64,000 nucleotides of DNA from positions 33,963,549-34,027,548 of the forward strand of contig NC_088804.1 of assembly GCF_011386835.1 (NCBI RefSeq), written 5' to 3'. The stretch's first letter is position 1; the number at the start of each line of letters is the position of its first letter. Source of the stretch: Chrysemys picta bellii. Taxonomy: Eukaryota > Chordata > Testudines > Emydidae. The notes below the pieces were generated by a model. It was not told the origin of the DNA and searched no databases. It saw only the letters and a program-made list of their open reading frames with translations. Of the stretch, positions 1-12,727 are shown one piece after another. The position numbers and the translations under genes were made by a program.

Positions 1-1085
1 ATTCGCCATTGCTAGTAAATGATCAAGGACATTTTGTGTTACCAATTTTCTTTGCTCTAATTGGAAAAAGAAAATGTGATCATGTTGCCTGGCAGTTGGA
101 GAATTAAATGCATTGCACTGAATCCTAGGAAGGATGGGTTATGTTTCTTGAGTGGTGATTGTTTTGTTTCCCTTCCCTTGCCTATGCTGAAATGCATTTC
201 TATAATACTTCCGTTAGTCTGGTCTTTATATTTCTGTGTACTGCAATGTAACTTTCTGAAAATTTCACCTCCCTCCCAAAATAATTAATTAATTTAAAAA
301 CATGAAAGACAGACAAAGTGCCAGTAAGACCAAGAAATGGATAAATGCACTCAAACAAGATACTGTGGCCAATATTACCAAATGCAATAAGTGTATCTAG
401 TGTTTACAAACATGTATGGTACAATCATACAATAAAAGTTAGACAAGGTTACTTTAAAAGAGAAACAGGAAGTCAGATCTCAGCTAGATCTGTATGTTGT
501 GAAGCGCAACGAAAGCAGATGAACGGTGTGTACAATTCCATTGTTAGGGCCCAATACAAAGCCCTTCGAAGTAAGTGGGAGTCTTTTCATTGACTATATA
601 GGCTTTGGATCAGGTCCAGTGTGTTCATGCTTTCTTTACCAATGTTGACAACACAGCAGAATGAAGGTCCAAAAACACAAGGGAAAACCCCCCAGATAGT
701 ATTGATTGTTACAGAGTAAAAAAAAGATAATCATAATTAACCATATGGAAGAGATCAGCTTTTGTGGACAAAACAGAAACTGGACTTGCAGCATCTGCCT
801 TAAAAATGTGCTTCAGTATTGGGGTTTTGGTGATATTTTGTAAATCAAATGATTCAGATAAGAAGTTACAGTCCATGTTAGATTTAGATGGGGTATTCAC
901 CCTGTGTGCATTAAGAGAACAACAATGTACAGTCATCTCATGCTGGTTTGAGATTTCTAAATACAGAATCAAATGTAGCTCATCTCACAATGCTTATATA
1001 GTGGAATTACTACTCAATATCATTTTAGTACACATTAGTGATATTAACAGGGCAGCCATTTGAGTTGGTTGAGTCCTAACTGAAG
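1..1085. other. Unassigned AT-rich DNA
   Basis: No convincing coding region, RNA gene or recognisable mobile-element coding sequence. The short open frames here (under 100 codons) have no family motifs and occur on both strands over the same bases, as expected by chance. One short foldback repeat lies at 547-617. Confidence 0.6.
547..617. repeat. Short foldback repeat of the GGGCC...GGATCAGG family
   Basis: The left end GGGCCCAATACAAAGCCC is the imperfect reverse complement of the right end GGCTTTGGATCAGGTCC. The middle has the motif resembling 'gaagtcaatgggagtc' followed by 'cattgact', which recurs around 7870, 17489, 18001, 33050 and 44541 in this window. I read it as an old non-autonomous foldback element. 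The superfamily is not determined. Confidence 0.55.
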
Positions 1086-1119
1086 ACTATGAAAGGTTCA
1101 GTATATGTGTGTTATCAAG

Positions 1120-1926
1120 ATGGCCAGCTATGGAACAGTGGTGGTGACCTGCAAGGGATGTGCCATGTTCTCTTTTCTTTCTGAAGACAGAAAGGATTTC
1201 CTGTGCATAGAGTACAAGTTAGTGGCTGTGCTTGGGGAAAAGATTCTTGAATTAGAGGGGTAAGTTGAGACACTAGTGAGAATCAGAGAAGCTGAGGAGT
1301 TCCTAGATAGCCAAGGAAACAGCAGTATCACAGGTTCAAGGTAGAATAGAGTTGGCCATCAAGGAATCAGAGACAGAGAACTCAGAGAGAAGGCCTGGAG
1401 GTTCATAACCATCAGAGTCAGGAGGTCACAGCAGTATTCTACATCGCTGGTGGCAGATGACGATGAGCAAAGTTGGCCACCAGAGAGAAGAAGACAGCTA
1501 CAAGTTTCAAATCAATATCAGGTCCTCAACATGGAAACTTTGGAAGGTACCTCTCAAGATCCAGCAGGTCCAAGGGAACAGAGAGATATACAGGACACGG
1601 GAGGTAGATGGCAGCTCAGCCCAACCTTTAAGAAAAAGCAATCTTGCCCACAAAGAGTTTCCAACTATCCAAGGAAGACAGATAACCCTTGTTGGAGATT
1701 CAATACTCAGAAGAATCAAAAGAACATTCTGCAAAGGACAGGCAGATACCAGGACAAGACATCACTCAGATTGGATAGGCTTATGAAGTTGATGGGCCAA
1801 GGATCCATAGTTCATATTAGCACTAATGACACTGCTCTGTGGGATATCTCACAGATAGTAGATTACTTCAGGGAACTCAGAAGCATGCTGAAGAAGAAGA
1901 ATATCCAAGCAATCTTCTCTGAGTAA
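1120..1926 (+). pseudogene. CR1 ORF1 relic (nucleic-acid-binding / esterase-like protein)
   Basis: Translation from the ATG at 1120 gives a start like MASYGTVV followed by the TCKGCAMFSFL...CIEYKLV...LGEKILELEG pattern, which resembles the N-terminal cysteine and leucine-rich coiled part of CR1 ORF1. It then hits a stop near 1261. Further on, the frame around 1675-1715 reads ITLVGDSILRRI, the GDS motif of the SGNH/esterase-like domain that CR1 ORF1 proteins carry, and 1800-1815 continues in another frame with VHISTNDTA. At least two frame changes and one stop separate these pieces. In the family this protein packages the element RNA; here it cannot be made. The protein has no relation to a host esterase gene. 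Confidence 0.75.
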
Positions 1927-2229
1927 AGGAAGACAGAAGATTCTGGAATTGAATTGCTGGCTATGCAATCGAATGTAGGTAAGGAGTGTAGGGTTTTGGT
2001 TTTGTGGAACATTGGTTTATCCTCTATCAGGAGAGGAGGCTGTATAGGTTGGATGGCCTCCACCTTGGCTGATGGGAACCAATCTCATTGGTCTGGCTAG
2101 AGTAGTCAGGAAAGGGTTAAACTAACAGCATAAGGGGAGGGTAAAAAGAGGGAAGATATGAGCACTCAGAACAAAACCAAGAAGTTTAGAACAAAATTAA
2201 TCAAGGAATCAAAGGAAATGAAGAGAAAA

Positions 2230-4950
2230 AATTCCTGAAGTGCCTATACACCAATGCTAGGAGCCTGGATAACAAACAAGAGGAATTCAAATTGCTCATT
2301 TATGAGCATAAATTTAATCTAGTTGGCATTACTGAAACCCAGGAGGACGATTTGCACAATTGGAATGTTAAAATGAATGGTTAAAACCTATTTAGGAAGG
2401 ACTGAGTGGGCAAAAGGGAGGGGAAGTGACACTCTATGTCAAAAATGGCATTACTTGTTTCTGAGTCACTGATAACTCAGAAGGAAATGATTTTGAATAC
2501 TTATGGATCAATGTTCCTAACAGATAAAAGCACAAGAGAAGGTATTAGTTGGTGTCTGCTACAAACCACCGAATCATAGCAGAGAACAGAAAGGGCCACC
2601 TCCTTACGCACCTACCTATAGTGTAGGAAAGAAACAGAGATCATGAGGGACTTCAGTTTGAGTGACATATGCTGAGGGTTTCATTATAAACTACAGCTGA
2701 TGAGTCATTCCTAAGATAGGCTTCAGCCAACCCACAAACCAGGAGCTGGTCTGGTGACTCAAGGCAGCTATATAAACCTCACAGGAGAAACAGCAGTTCA
2801 GTCTGCTCAATGCCACTTCATGGCTTGGAATTTTCCCTTGCCTGATAGTGGTAACAGACTTCACAAGCCTTAGCCTGTTCCGGTCTTCCTCTTGCTCCGG
2901 CCGTTTCTAGCCCTGCTCCAGCCTCGCTGTTACTCCAGCCTTGTCCCACCTCCAGCTCTGGATTCCTAATTCTGGCTCTGAAGCCTGGCTCTGCCTACTA
3001 GGCCCAACCATCCCCATTCATAGTTTCTGGCATGCATGCTGCCAGTACTAAAGCATCCTTGGAATTTCCGAACGTTATAGATGATAGTTTCCTAACTCAG
3101 AAAGTGTTGCAGCCAGCATGGGGGAATTCTTTATTAGACTTTGTCCTAAAAGATAAAGAGGAACTGATCAAAGAACTAAAAATTAATGGTAGCTTAGGTA
3201 AAAGTGATCATGACTTGATCACACTTACGTGCAAGCAAAATACATTCCAGACCAGTAATATATGTACTTGATGCTTAAATAGGAACAATTTCACAAAGCT
3301 AAAAACAATTATGAGCCAAATCAACTGGGAGGAAAAATTTAATCAGAAAAATGTGAATGACAATTGGGAATCATTTAAGAACACCTTATTAGATGCCCAA
3401 AAAGCTACAAATCGAGGAAGAAGGTGAGGAAGAAGATTGGTTAAAAACCCAACCTGGTTTAGAGGGGAAATGAAGGCAGCTATGGTAGAATTATTAATAA
3501 GGCAGAAGTGTTCAATAAATATTTCTGTTCTGTATTTGGGGAGGAAAAGACGATATAATCTCATCATATTGTGATAATGCTCTTTCCATTCCACTAGTCT
3601 CTCCGGAGGATGTTAAATAGAAGCTACGAAAGTCACATTTTTAAATCAGCGGGTCCAGATAACTTGCATCCAAGAGTTTTAAAAAAGCTGGGGGGAGGAG
3701 CTCGCCAGACAGTTAATGATGATATTCAATAAGCCTTGCAGCAGCGGGGAAGCTAAAGTTGTACCAATTTTTTTTAAAGGGTGACATGGGTAATTATAGG
3801 CCTGTCAGCCTGACACTGATCCAAGGCAAGATAATGGAGTGGCTGATATAGGATTCAATTAATAAATTGGAGAATAATGTAATGCAAATCAACATGTGTT
3901 TATGGAAAATAGATCCTGTCAAATTAATTTGATGGTTTTTTGGATGAGATTACAAGTTTGGGAGATAAAGGGAATAGTGTTGATGTAATATACTTCGACT
4001 TCTGTTAAATATTTGTGTGATACTGCACAACATTTTGATTAAAAAACTAGACTGACATACATTTAAATGGCACACATTATATGAAATAAAAACTGACTAA
4101 CTGATAGGTCTAAAAATGTAATTGGAAATGGGGAAGTGTCATCAAGCCAGTATGCTTCCAATAGGGTCCTCCAGGGATCGGTTCTTGGCCTTGTGCTGTT
4201 TAACATTTTTATCAGGGACATGGAAGAAAACATAAAATCCCTGATAAAGTTTGCAGATGACACAAATTGGGGGAGTGGTAAATAATGAAGAGGACAGGTC
4301 ACTAATAAAGAGCTATCTGGATTGCTTGGTAAACTGGGTGCAAGCAAACAAACAATATGTGTTTTAATTCGGCTAAATGTATACATCTAGGAACAAAGAA
4401 GGTAGGACATACTTACAGAATGGAGGACTTTATCCTGGGACGCAGTGACTCTGAAAAAAAAATGTGGTGTTCTGGTGGATAATTGGCTGAACTTGAGATC
4501 CCAATTTGACGCTGTGGCCAAAAGAACTAATGTGATCCTTGGACACATAAACAGAGAAATTTAAAGGAGGTGAAGAGAAGTTCTGATGCCCAGAATTCAG
4601 GTAGGATGTTGATAAGTTGGAGAGGATTCAAAGAAGAGCCACCAGAATGATTAAAGAATTAGAAAACTTGCCTTATAATGACAGATTCAAGTAGCTCAGT
4701 CTATTTAGTTTAACAAAGAGAAGGTTAAAGGGTGACTCGATTACAGTCTATAAGTATCTGCCCAGGGAACAAATATTTAATAATAGCCTCTTCAGTCTAG
4801 TAGAGAAAGTATAACGTGGCTGGAAGTTGAAGCTAAACAAATTCAGACTGGAAATAAGGTGTAAATTTTTGACAGTGAGGGTAATTAACCATTGGAACAA
4901 TTTACCAAGGGTCATGGTGGAATCTCCATCACTGACCATTTTAAAATCTA
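2230..4950 (+). pseudogene. CR1 ORF2 relic (endonuclease + reverse transcriptase)
   Basis: The endonuclease part begins near 2245 with YTNARSLDNKQEEFKLL...LVGITETQ, the conserved N-terminal block of the apurinic-like CR1 endonuclease, and continues to VLVGVCYKPPNH near 2540. After a foreign insertion (about 2675-3025) the frame at 3060-3270 reads IDDSFLTQKVLQPAWGNSLL and later KSDHDLI, a late endonuclease block. Reverse-transcriptase motifs follow in several frames: YRPVSLT...GKIMEW near 3795, VLQGSVLG near 4170, and the catalytic FADD box near 4250. The thumb-region remnant with LGTKKVGHTYRM lies near 4390. Stops and frameshifts are frequent, so no product is possible. Confidence 0.8.
2675..3025 (+). 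repeat. CT-rich insertion in CR1, possible short LTR
   Basis: Between two CR1 endonuclease blocks lies about 350 bp that is not CR1. It has a TATA-like 'gctatataaacc' at 2769-2780, then a pyrimidine-rich stretch built of repeated 'ctgctcc/tccagcc' words ending 'ctggctctgcctac'. A related composition and wording occurs at 56700-57190. The TATA followed by CT-rich sequence suggests the LTR of a retroelement. I could not find a target duplication or clean TG...CA ends, so the class is uncertain. Confidence 0.45.
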
Positions 4951-5094
4951 GATTAGGGGGTTTTTTTGTTTTTGTTTTTTAACGTATGCCTTTGGAATTT
5001 TGTGGGGGAAGTTCTGTGGCTTATGTTATACAGGTAGCCAGTCTAGATGTGTTACACAGGTAGCCAGTCTTCTGGCAGTGGAACCTATGACTAT

Positions 5095-7763
5095 ATAAAA
5101 AAAACACAAAACATTGGGCATTTCTGTAGGGATATTATGTCAAATCAGTTTGCAGCTGTAATTTTTAAAAAGCTCTAGCTGCAATGTTTTAGATTGTATA
5201 AATTACATTTGATTTCGTTTATTATTCTGAATGGATTATGATTGAAATGAACATGTAAAGTAATTGCCCATGTTTGCCATGTGCCACCCTCCCCCCCCGC
5301 CCCCAGAATCATTTGTAAACAAAACAAGGTATCTCAAAGGAGTTTTCCAGGACAGAAAAAGTTAGATCATTTAAAATACAGGCTTTTTTGTCAGTTCCTG
5401 CAATTTAGATGTATTCTCTGGCAGCTCAGCCTTTAGCTGTAATGTCTTTCATTAGCAGGATAGTCAATGTCTGCAACTCTGTGTAGCTGAAACAAATTAT
5501 TGTGTTTCTATAGTAAAAACTTCTTGGTAGTAAAGAAATTTATTCAATTTCCACTGTTTTATCTCCATTTTTATAAAAACTGTTCCATGCCCAGTATGTT
5601 ATATATATTCATGAAATCTACCTGCTTTTGATATTTCACAATATAAGTGATTTGGTGTGTGTTTTCTATTCTATTTGAAGGTGTCACCAAGCTTTATACG
5701 TTTTATGATAAATGCCTTCTAAAACTGTGTGGTTTTCTATTTTGTTTTGCTTTTTTCCCCCTCACTGCCATAGACATTTATTGCCAAGTGCACAAAGGAT
5801 AGTTAGGTTACCAGTTGATTGACAGTGTAATAAAATATCACAATCCGTCTTTCTTATCTCACACAAAGTAATGTAAGCTAGTTTTATTACAGCAAAATGA
5901 AATCTGTGACTCTTGACACAGCTGTGTGTTACTGTGGCGTGCAGACAGAATACCTTTGGGTCTATTGCCTTACTGCTCAGCACACACCAATGTGTTTCGA
6001 ATTTGCCAGAAGAGTATTTATTTCTCTACAATTGTTAATATGATTACAAGCACTTATTTACAGCATCAGAGTGAAAAGGCACGCTAGAGAAAAATTCCCA
6101 CCAAAATCAAGAGCCTAATTACCAAGACATAAGACCCAACATTAAAAACTGTCCTATAAAGAACAGATCTATGGAGAGACTAGTCAGTCTTCAGGAGAAG
6201 GATGTAATGGCTGTGAAGAAATGATAGTTAGGTACCCTCTTTCATCTAGATTTAGAGCGTGACACACGAGAGCACATCATACTGAGTATACAGGAAGTGA
6301 GCAGGTTCTGAGAACAATAGGAAAAAACGCTAGCAGAGCCACGGCAAGCTATTCACCAGATGCTCTGACTGTTTTCACTAGCAGTCACCTCCTTATTCTT
6401 GAGCCCACTGTTGTTCATCTGTTAGGCACTAAAATGAAGCTACCCTCAAATTCAAAATGCCAGTGTAGGGACCCGCAGCTCTACTGCAAACACAGGGGCA
6501 TATCTTTTACCCAGCACCAAGCCCAAACAAACAGGCTGGGCAGACAGGAAGAACAGAATCTTCCATCCTCATAAGGGTACCAATGGGATGCTCCATAATT
6601 GTGTATGTGAGGGGTAATGGTCCAAGCAATTGTGGATAGGAGAGGAGAGGAGTCAGTCCATGAGACATCCTATAAAAATGAACTCCACATGATGAAAACA
6701 TTTGATGAGACTTGGACAAGATGACCTAACAGGCCTTTCTGATTTGAAAGGGGATGGAAAAATAAGAAGAAATGTCTTGGTCATTCATGATGGATCAATG
6801 AAGGAAATAAATGAAACAAAAAAAACAAGGAACCTTTACCCACGCCTCCCTTTCCAAATAGTAGAAGTACTATATGACAGAGAATGGTGCTGGTAGCTAA
6901 TTGAATTGGGAAACTAACTTCAACTGCCTCAAAAGCAAAAAGCAATCAATCTCCGAGGAAATGCTTTTCAACCAACTCAGGAGTGTTTTGATCTGCACCT
7001 TAGCTGAGCCAAGCTTTTGCCCAAATTTACGCATTGAATAAAATATTAATTTGGGCAAAAACAATAAAGCAAGCAACAAAATACTGTTTAAATAATCCAG
7101 TCCTTAAAATGGTTATTAAAATAACCACAGTTGAGCCTTTTGGTTATCTGCTAGGTACGTGTATGTCTACAAATGACTCATGCTTGATGTAATGCCACAG
7201 TTTAACACATCATTTTGATCACATCTGAACCCACACAGTCTCGTGTTTGTGTAACACTTAATAAAAGAAACCTTGAGACAGAACGAGTACTAACATGCAC
7301 CGAACAGCTGTGGTGATCAATGGACAAGTGTGAAAAAAAATTGACTATATGACTCAAGAGACCCTGCTTGCCTTGCTCATTCAAACAGCACGTTCTCAGC
7401 CCCTGGAATTAATTTTCAAAAGCACTAACAGTATATAGCATTTTTGCAGTACTTTGCATTTTCAAAGAGCTGTAGAAAAACTAACTAAGCCAAACAATAA
7501 CCCTAAAAGGTAGGCATTATTTTGATTGTATAGATGGGGAAACTAAGACTTAGTTATATGTACTCATGCAATCATTCCTTACTTATGTAAATATTCTATT
7601 GAAGTCAATGAGATCACTCATGTAAAGTGACCATAAGTCCAAATTTTACCAGGACAGTCTTGTGTTTTCAGATAATGTCTTGACATTCCAGAAGCTTTTC
7701 AGGACCCCTGAAATGTCCCAGTTTTTCTTTTAATTAGCCAAATTTCCCATTGGCTTCAATGCA
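5095..7763. other. Unassigned DNA; weak repeat traces
   Basis: No gene recognised. A stretch at about 7413-7555 ('agcatttttgcagtactttgca...gatggggaaactaagac') resembles the repeat at 41701-41838 and is probably an old SINE-like fragment. Foldback-family wording ('attgaagtcaatgagatcactcatg') appears at 7600-7626. A C-run lies at 5289-5299. I see nothing else of note. Confidence 0.5.
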
Positions 7764-8058
7764 TGATTAGGGTACTACTTGGGACTTAGGAGATGCAGGT
7801 TCAGTTTCCTGCTCTGCCATAGACTTCCTGTGTAACTGTTAGCAAATAACTTATGAGCTGACGTAAAGCTCACTGAGGTCAATGGGAGTCTTTCCTTTGA
7901 CTTCAGTGGTTTGGGATCCTGCACTTAAGTCTCTCTGTGCCTCAGATCCCCATCTGTAAAATGGGGATAACAGTACTTCTGTCTCTCCTAAGGGTGGTTG
8001 GATGAATACAATAAAAATATTTAAGATGCTCAGATACTATAGCAATGGGGGCCATATA
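7764..8058 (+). repeat. MIR/CORE-SINE-like repeat with a foldback repeat inserted in it
   Basis: The wording 'gctctgccatagacttcctgtg', then 'ctctctgtgcctcag' and 'ccatctgtaaaatgggga', ending 'gatactatagcaatgggggccatataag', is the typical order of an amniote MIR-type SINE. The normal continuation 'gacct-tgggcaagtcac' is missing and replaced at about 7852-7926 by a foldback-family copy (7870-7924, 'cactgaggtcaatgggagtc...gacttcagtgg...ggatcc'). The foldback therefore landed in an existing MIR. Confidence 0.65.
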
Positions 8059-9302
8059 AGATAGACAAGTATAACACCACCTTGCAGGATACACTCAGCT
8101 CCTCGTAATGGTTCCTCCTAAATAAGCCATAGCATAAAAAACAAAGTAAATTAGGTAGATTTTGTAAGTCTTTCAATGTTAGCAACAATCTGAGATGACA
8201 TTAACAACACAGGGAAGGAACTTTTTTTTAAATTGGTTTCTATTTGACAGCGTCCATATCAACCGCCCCAATAAATGCACAGACTCCCTCCTTCTGGCTT
8301 CATTATCACTGAGCAAAGAACTAATGTCGAACAGTGCAAGGTGGCAAATTAATACCTTTATGATGACACTTTGCACACTGCCTGAAATTGCTGGAGTATG
8401 ATTTTCTAAAGAGCAAGTGCAGTGATCCAGTACACCGGAAAATTAAGAGTGAAATTGAGTGGGAAATCCTCTCTACTGGGAGATGGAATTCTCAGGTGAG
8501 TTGTTGGGTAAAACAAGTAGCTGGATGTCCCCAGAGTACAAACAGGAAGAAATTTGATTTTTGTGTAAAACTGCTCCCACTATTGTTGATTTGCTGAGGG
8601 TCAATTATTGCTGAATTATTTTCTATGGTGAAAGGATTTTTTTGTTTATCTTCTTGCCTGATTTGTTCAGTTTTGGCTAACCTGCCTAAGATTGTTGTTT
8701 TTTTTCCTAACATGTTGTGTTTCCACGTGATGACGGAGACCATTTAGTGGTACATTTATACTCCACATCTGTATTTCTCTGATATGTGGCATGACCCCTA
8801 GTGGGGTCACAAAATGTAATCAGAGGGTCATGAAGTGTTGAAAATTTTATTACAATATAAAGCAAAGAAAATCTCACTTCTCCCACTCCCTGCACATCTT
8901 TACCCCTCAAGGTCAAGCTCCATCAAACCTCTTGAAATAAAACACACGAATTATCTAGACTTATCTTTGATATCATACTCTGACTTTTGTCATAAATGTA
9001 AGGGGATCATGAAAATTTTATACTTCAAATAAGGGGTCAACAACTTGAAGAGGCTAAGAAACTGCTGTACACTGAAGATCCATTCTATGGAGAAAGAACA
9101 ACATGCTTTCTTGTATGGTACAGTACTAAGCAGGAATGAGTTAATAACAGTTCACAGATGTTCAGCAGGGAATTTTTGTTTTAAAATACGGTTTTCCAAG
9201 GGTTCCAAATGGAAACACACTCATTCTTACACAATTCTGCTCTAGAATAGCAGAAACCTCACTAGATTCGCTGATGTCATGAGAGTTACACCATTCGCAG
9301 AG
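8059..9302. other. Unassigned DNA; possible MITE at about 8785-9025
   Basis: No gene recognised. At 8785-9025 both ends share wording ('gtggggtca', 'gggtcatgaa' on the left; 'ggggatcatgaaaatttta', 'ggggtcaac' on the right), which could be a decayed non-autonomous element. I cannot find duplicated flanks, so it is left unclassified. Confidence 0.4.
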
Positions 9303-9432
9303 TATCAGAGGGGTAGCCGTGTTAGTCTGAATCTGTAAAAAACAACAGAGGGTCCTGTGGCACCTTTAAGACTAACAGAAGTATTGGGAGCATAAGCTTT
9401 CGTGGGTAAGAACCTCACTTCTTCAGATGCAA
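9303..9432 (-). mobile_element. Short retro-repeat, GTAGCCGTGTTAGTC family (possibly Penelope-like)
   Basis: The + strand reads 'ggggtagccgtgttagtctg', then a short A-rich link, then the reverse complement of the body seen at 12620-12715 and 16150-16237 ('ggtcctgtggcaccttt-aagactaac...aagctttcgtgggtaag'). On the - strand the body contains CTGAAGA, a stem, then CGAAAGC. The family is common in this window. Assignment to Penelope-like elements is my suspicion only. No target duplication is visible for this copy. Confidence 0.6.
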
Positions 9433-12400
9433 GACTATATCTAACAAGAACTCCTCCTGGGATTTTGGCATTGTCATATGTGAACAAAAGCTTTCAGCCT
9501 TGAAACCAAATGGCAAACCCCAGTCTAAACCTAATCTGGGCCTGGATCTAAACATCACTTCCTTGAAACATCTCTAATTTATTATCAGCTATAATAATAA
9601 TAGGACCATTTGGCCTGAAACGGCTCTCATTTATGGAACTGTTGTCCTTCCATTGCAAGTGGAGGATGTTGTCTGAATATTGAGAAAGCAGAACTGGACT
9701 GTGGACTGATATAGTACATCCTAGTGACACACTTTTCATCCAGAAATGCTGCTACGTCCATTGATGTTGATGCGAGGTAGCTTCTGACACCGACGGCAAG
9801 GAAAGGTAATGTCAGCCTGAGAGGCGGTCAAAGAACTGTCAGTTCAATAGCACAAAGGAATCTGTTAACATGAATTCCCGTAGCACAGGAGCAGCACATC
9901 ACAGGCTTGACTTTCCTGGCTCTGGCTGAGGCAGACTAAAAGGCCAGCCACAGAATCAGTTAAATTGATTGTCAAGCTTGCAATACAATTAAACTCCAAA
10001 ATCCTGAAGACTTTCCAGTTTGTTGTAAGGCTTTTTTTTTTTATCCTCCATTGGATTAAGCATAATTTCTTAGTAAGGGAATTTATATTAATTATTATAG
10101 CTGGGTTAGAGACCGGGTTATATCATGAGAAATACAGTAAATTGCAACTGGGAATATAAATGTGGCTGCCTTGACACTTGTACAGGTTTTGAGAAGTAAA
10201 TCCAGACACACAGAGGAATGGGTCTGACGCTGCCATTGGCTGATCTCCAGCAGCTGGCTTCGGATTCTGTAATAGCTCACGCTCTGCAAACTGATTCAGC
10301 CAACAGTGCAGGAGTTCTCAGAATGGTCTTAGTGGGACACTTCATTACTTTAGAAATATCAAGCAATTCAAGGTTCAAATCTACTAATGGGCAAAAAACT
10401 CAATTAACTTTAGGTTAAGAGGGCTACCAGACTGTGAACTCTATACTGCCACTGGTGAGAATTTACTCATGCATGCAGTCCCATTGACTCAATTGGGACT
10501 ACTTCATAAGAGCTCACCATTGAGAAGAAGGGACCTTTTGTATGTACACCAAGGAATGTTACAATTAAAAATACTTCCTGTCTGATGGACCAAATCAAAT
10601 TCCTTGTATTCACATGTCCCAAAATTTTTAGGTGTTCAAAATCTGGACCAGGATCTGAATCTGACAAAGTGCTTCTTACAGATGGCTGCAAAAAAGTTTC
10701 ATCAGAATTTGCCAGTGCACAAAATTAACACATTCCATGGAGACGGTCTGATTTAGATGAGGTTCTGACAGAACTCTGCATGCCAAGTGGATTTCAAAAC
10801 CTGCCTGGTTTCTTGCCAGCTTGACTGTCCAGCTCCTCCGCAGTCCACCTACCAAGCTGCTGGAGACCCTGAGCTTCTAGGCTCCCGCCAGATGGACCAG
10901 CTCATAGCCAGGATTCCCGGGGCTTCCAAGGTACACTGCTCTGGGACAGCCCCAGAGCTGGGGGTACCATTCTTTTTCATGGAGAATTTCAATTTTTTTG
11001 GTTTTCGTTCCAAATTGGAACACTGAATTGCTAAATATTTAAATCCTCCAAAAAAAAATTGTTCTTCCACCCAGGTTTAGTGCTTCTTTTTTCCAGATTA
11101 ACTCAGCCAGGGGTCTAGAAGGAAAGGCAGTAAGAGAAGACAGCAAGGAGGAATCTGAAGTCCAAAATTTAAGAAATCGAAGAGCAATTAATGTTAGTTT
11201 TAGAAAATGAGGCAGTGGCCAAGGTCACACAGTGAGTCAGTGGCAAAGGAAGGAATAGAACCCAAGAATACTAAATTTATCCCTCTCTTGCACTAACTGA
11301 GACTACATAGTAATTTGATTATTTGAATTGAGTTATGGAGTAACAATATACTTCACTTTTCATTATTTTTCACCAAAAGCAAACTCAGTATTAGTGTCTG
11401 ATTGACAAAATTATTAATAGTATTTAGAAGCAGTGATAATTTGTAAGGCATACAGAAAGAAGGTCTTTGCCAAACATTGTTTGTTGTTATGTTTTACTTT
11501 CCTATTGACTTTTGCTTATATTTGTCAAGCAGCTTTTATGCCTCTCAACAGGTGAAAATGCATTATGCCGAGAACAGATTAGACACTTGAAATATAATAG
11601 GTTGTTGCTCATAGTTTTAAAGAACTTTATTAAGGTAGTTATATTAGGTTGTTTGAGAAAAAAAATCAGAGCTTTTTGTCAGGCAAGGTGTAGACATCCA
11701 TATAATGCAGGTTGAAAATTAACTATGGTGCCATTATAGTTAATAAAAAGAACCTATTATTCATAGATATTGATCAAATACACAGTGCATCTATTACAGT
11801 TCTATTAGGTAGGCTGTGACCACTGTAAATGCATTATTATCTGTTAAATATAGATCTTATTAAAAGGGTTTCCTACAGATAGTCCTAAGGGTAAATTTAA
11901 TATGCCTTCAATTATTTTAGCTATGAAGCTGAGGATTTCACAGGGATTTTTGTTAGCAAAGCTTATTTAAAATTCTCCAGGACTTCAATACAGGTATTCA
12001 TTTTAAAACCAAACTGCTGCTTCCAGTGTGCCTGCCTTTAAATTACTTTTATCCTCTTTCATTTAACTAGGAGACTTTCCATGGCTTTTCTTTATTAATA
12101 TAGTGCACATTATCTCTCGTTCTAGAGCTATTTTTAACGTGGGGGGTAATCTTTTAAGAAGTTTATCATCATGTAATTTGAGAACATATTTCCAGCAGAA
12201 TATTTACAAATGTTGTAATTTCATACTTGCCCTCCCCACCTTCTCACATAGGAGCAATACTAAGAGTGTGTGAGAAAATAATCTAATTCATCGCCGTAGC
12301 ATCCCTTTAAAAATGCGTGACAAATAGTGGTGAGAGACAATGTGTGTGTGGTGGTCGAGAGTGGGGTAAGTGGTAGAGATTTTCCTACATATGTGAGCAT

Positions 12401-12578
12401 GAGCCATAGAAAGATCAAGCTATCCACAGATCAAAGAGAGAAAGAGAGTGACAGAAGGTTCTCTCTTCCTAAGACTAGTATTTGAGCAGTTTAGAGGAGT
12501 AGAAGAGAAGGCTGAACCCATTCAGATAGCGTATATTGGAATAGACCTCACCTGTGCTGATGCTCACAAGTGAGCCTC
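9433..12578. other. Unassigned DNA with small repeat traces
   Basis: No gene recognised. Traces: foldback-type 'cccattgactcaattggga' at 10481-10499; a reverse MIR-like fragment at about 11205-11275 ('ggccaaggtcacacagtgagtcagtggcaaa'); and a block at 10787-11070 open on both strands without any family motif, ending in wording such as 'aatttttttggttttcgttcc'. The rest shows nothing I can name. Confidence 0.5.
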
Positions 12579-12590
12579 TTCACCCATGCA

Positions 12591-12715
12591 TGTCAAGTAT
12601 CAGGGGGTAGCCGTGTTAGTCTGTATGCATCCGAAGAATTGAGGTTTTTACTCACGAAAGCTTATGCCCAAATAAATCTGTTAGTCTTTAAGGTGCCACC
12701 AGACTCCTTGTTGTT
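12591..12715 (+). mobile_element. Short retro-repeat (same family as 9303) with 12-bp target duplication
   Basis: The element is flanked by perfect 12-bp direct repeats TTCACCCATGCA at 12579-12590 and 12716-12727. It starts with 'gtagccgtgttagtctgta' and then carries the body in forward orientation ('gcatccgaagaa...cacgaaagcttatgccc...gttagtctttaaggtgcc'), ending in 'ttgttgttt'. The copy at 9303 carries the same left piece with the body reversed. A duplication of this length fits target-primed retrotransposition rather than a cut-and-paste transposon. Confidence 0.75.
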
Positions 12716-12727
12716 TTCACCCATGCA

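Larger units (their letters stand above)
1086..5094 (+). mobile_element. Decayed near-full-length CR1 LINE
   Basis: A non-LTR retrotransposon relic of the CR1 clade that still shows ORF1 and ORF2 pieces in order: ORF1 with a cysteine-containing N-terminus and a GDSIL-type motif, then ORF2 endonuclease, reverse transcriptase and a CR1-type 3' untranslated tail. The frame is broken many times. An unrelated CT-rich block interrupts the endonuclease region at about 2675-3025. The 3' end contains a partial duplication, 'acaggtagccagtct' appearing twice at 5030-5070. The 5' boundary is approximate; the 3' end is set where similarity to the other CR1 tails in this window stops. Decay of this degree implies an old, inactive copy. 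Confidence 0.85.

Noticed and set aside
764..1063. 99-codon open frame on +
   Set aside because: No domain, overlaps an open frame of similar length on the opposite strand, and has no splice or conservation evidence.
1450..1926. Host GDSL esterase gene
   Set aside because: The GDS motif is in the position and context of CR1 ORF1 and is followed by CR1 ORF2.
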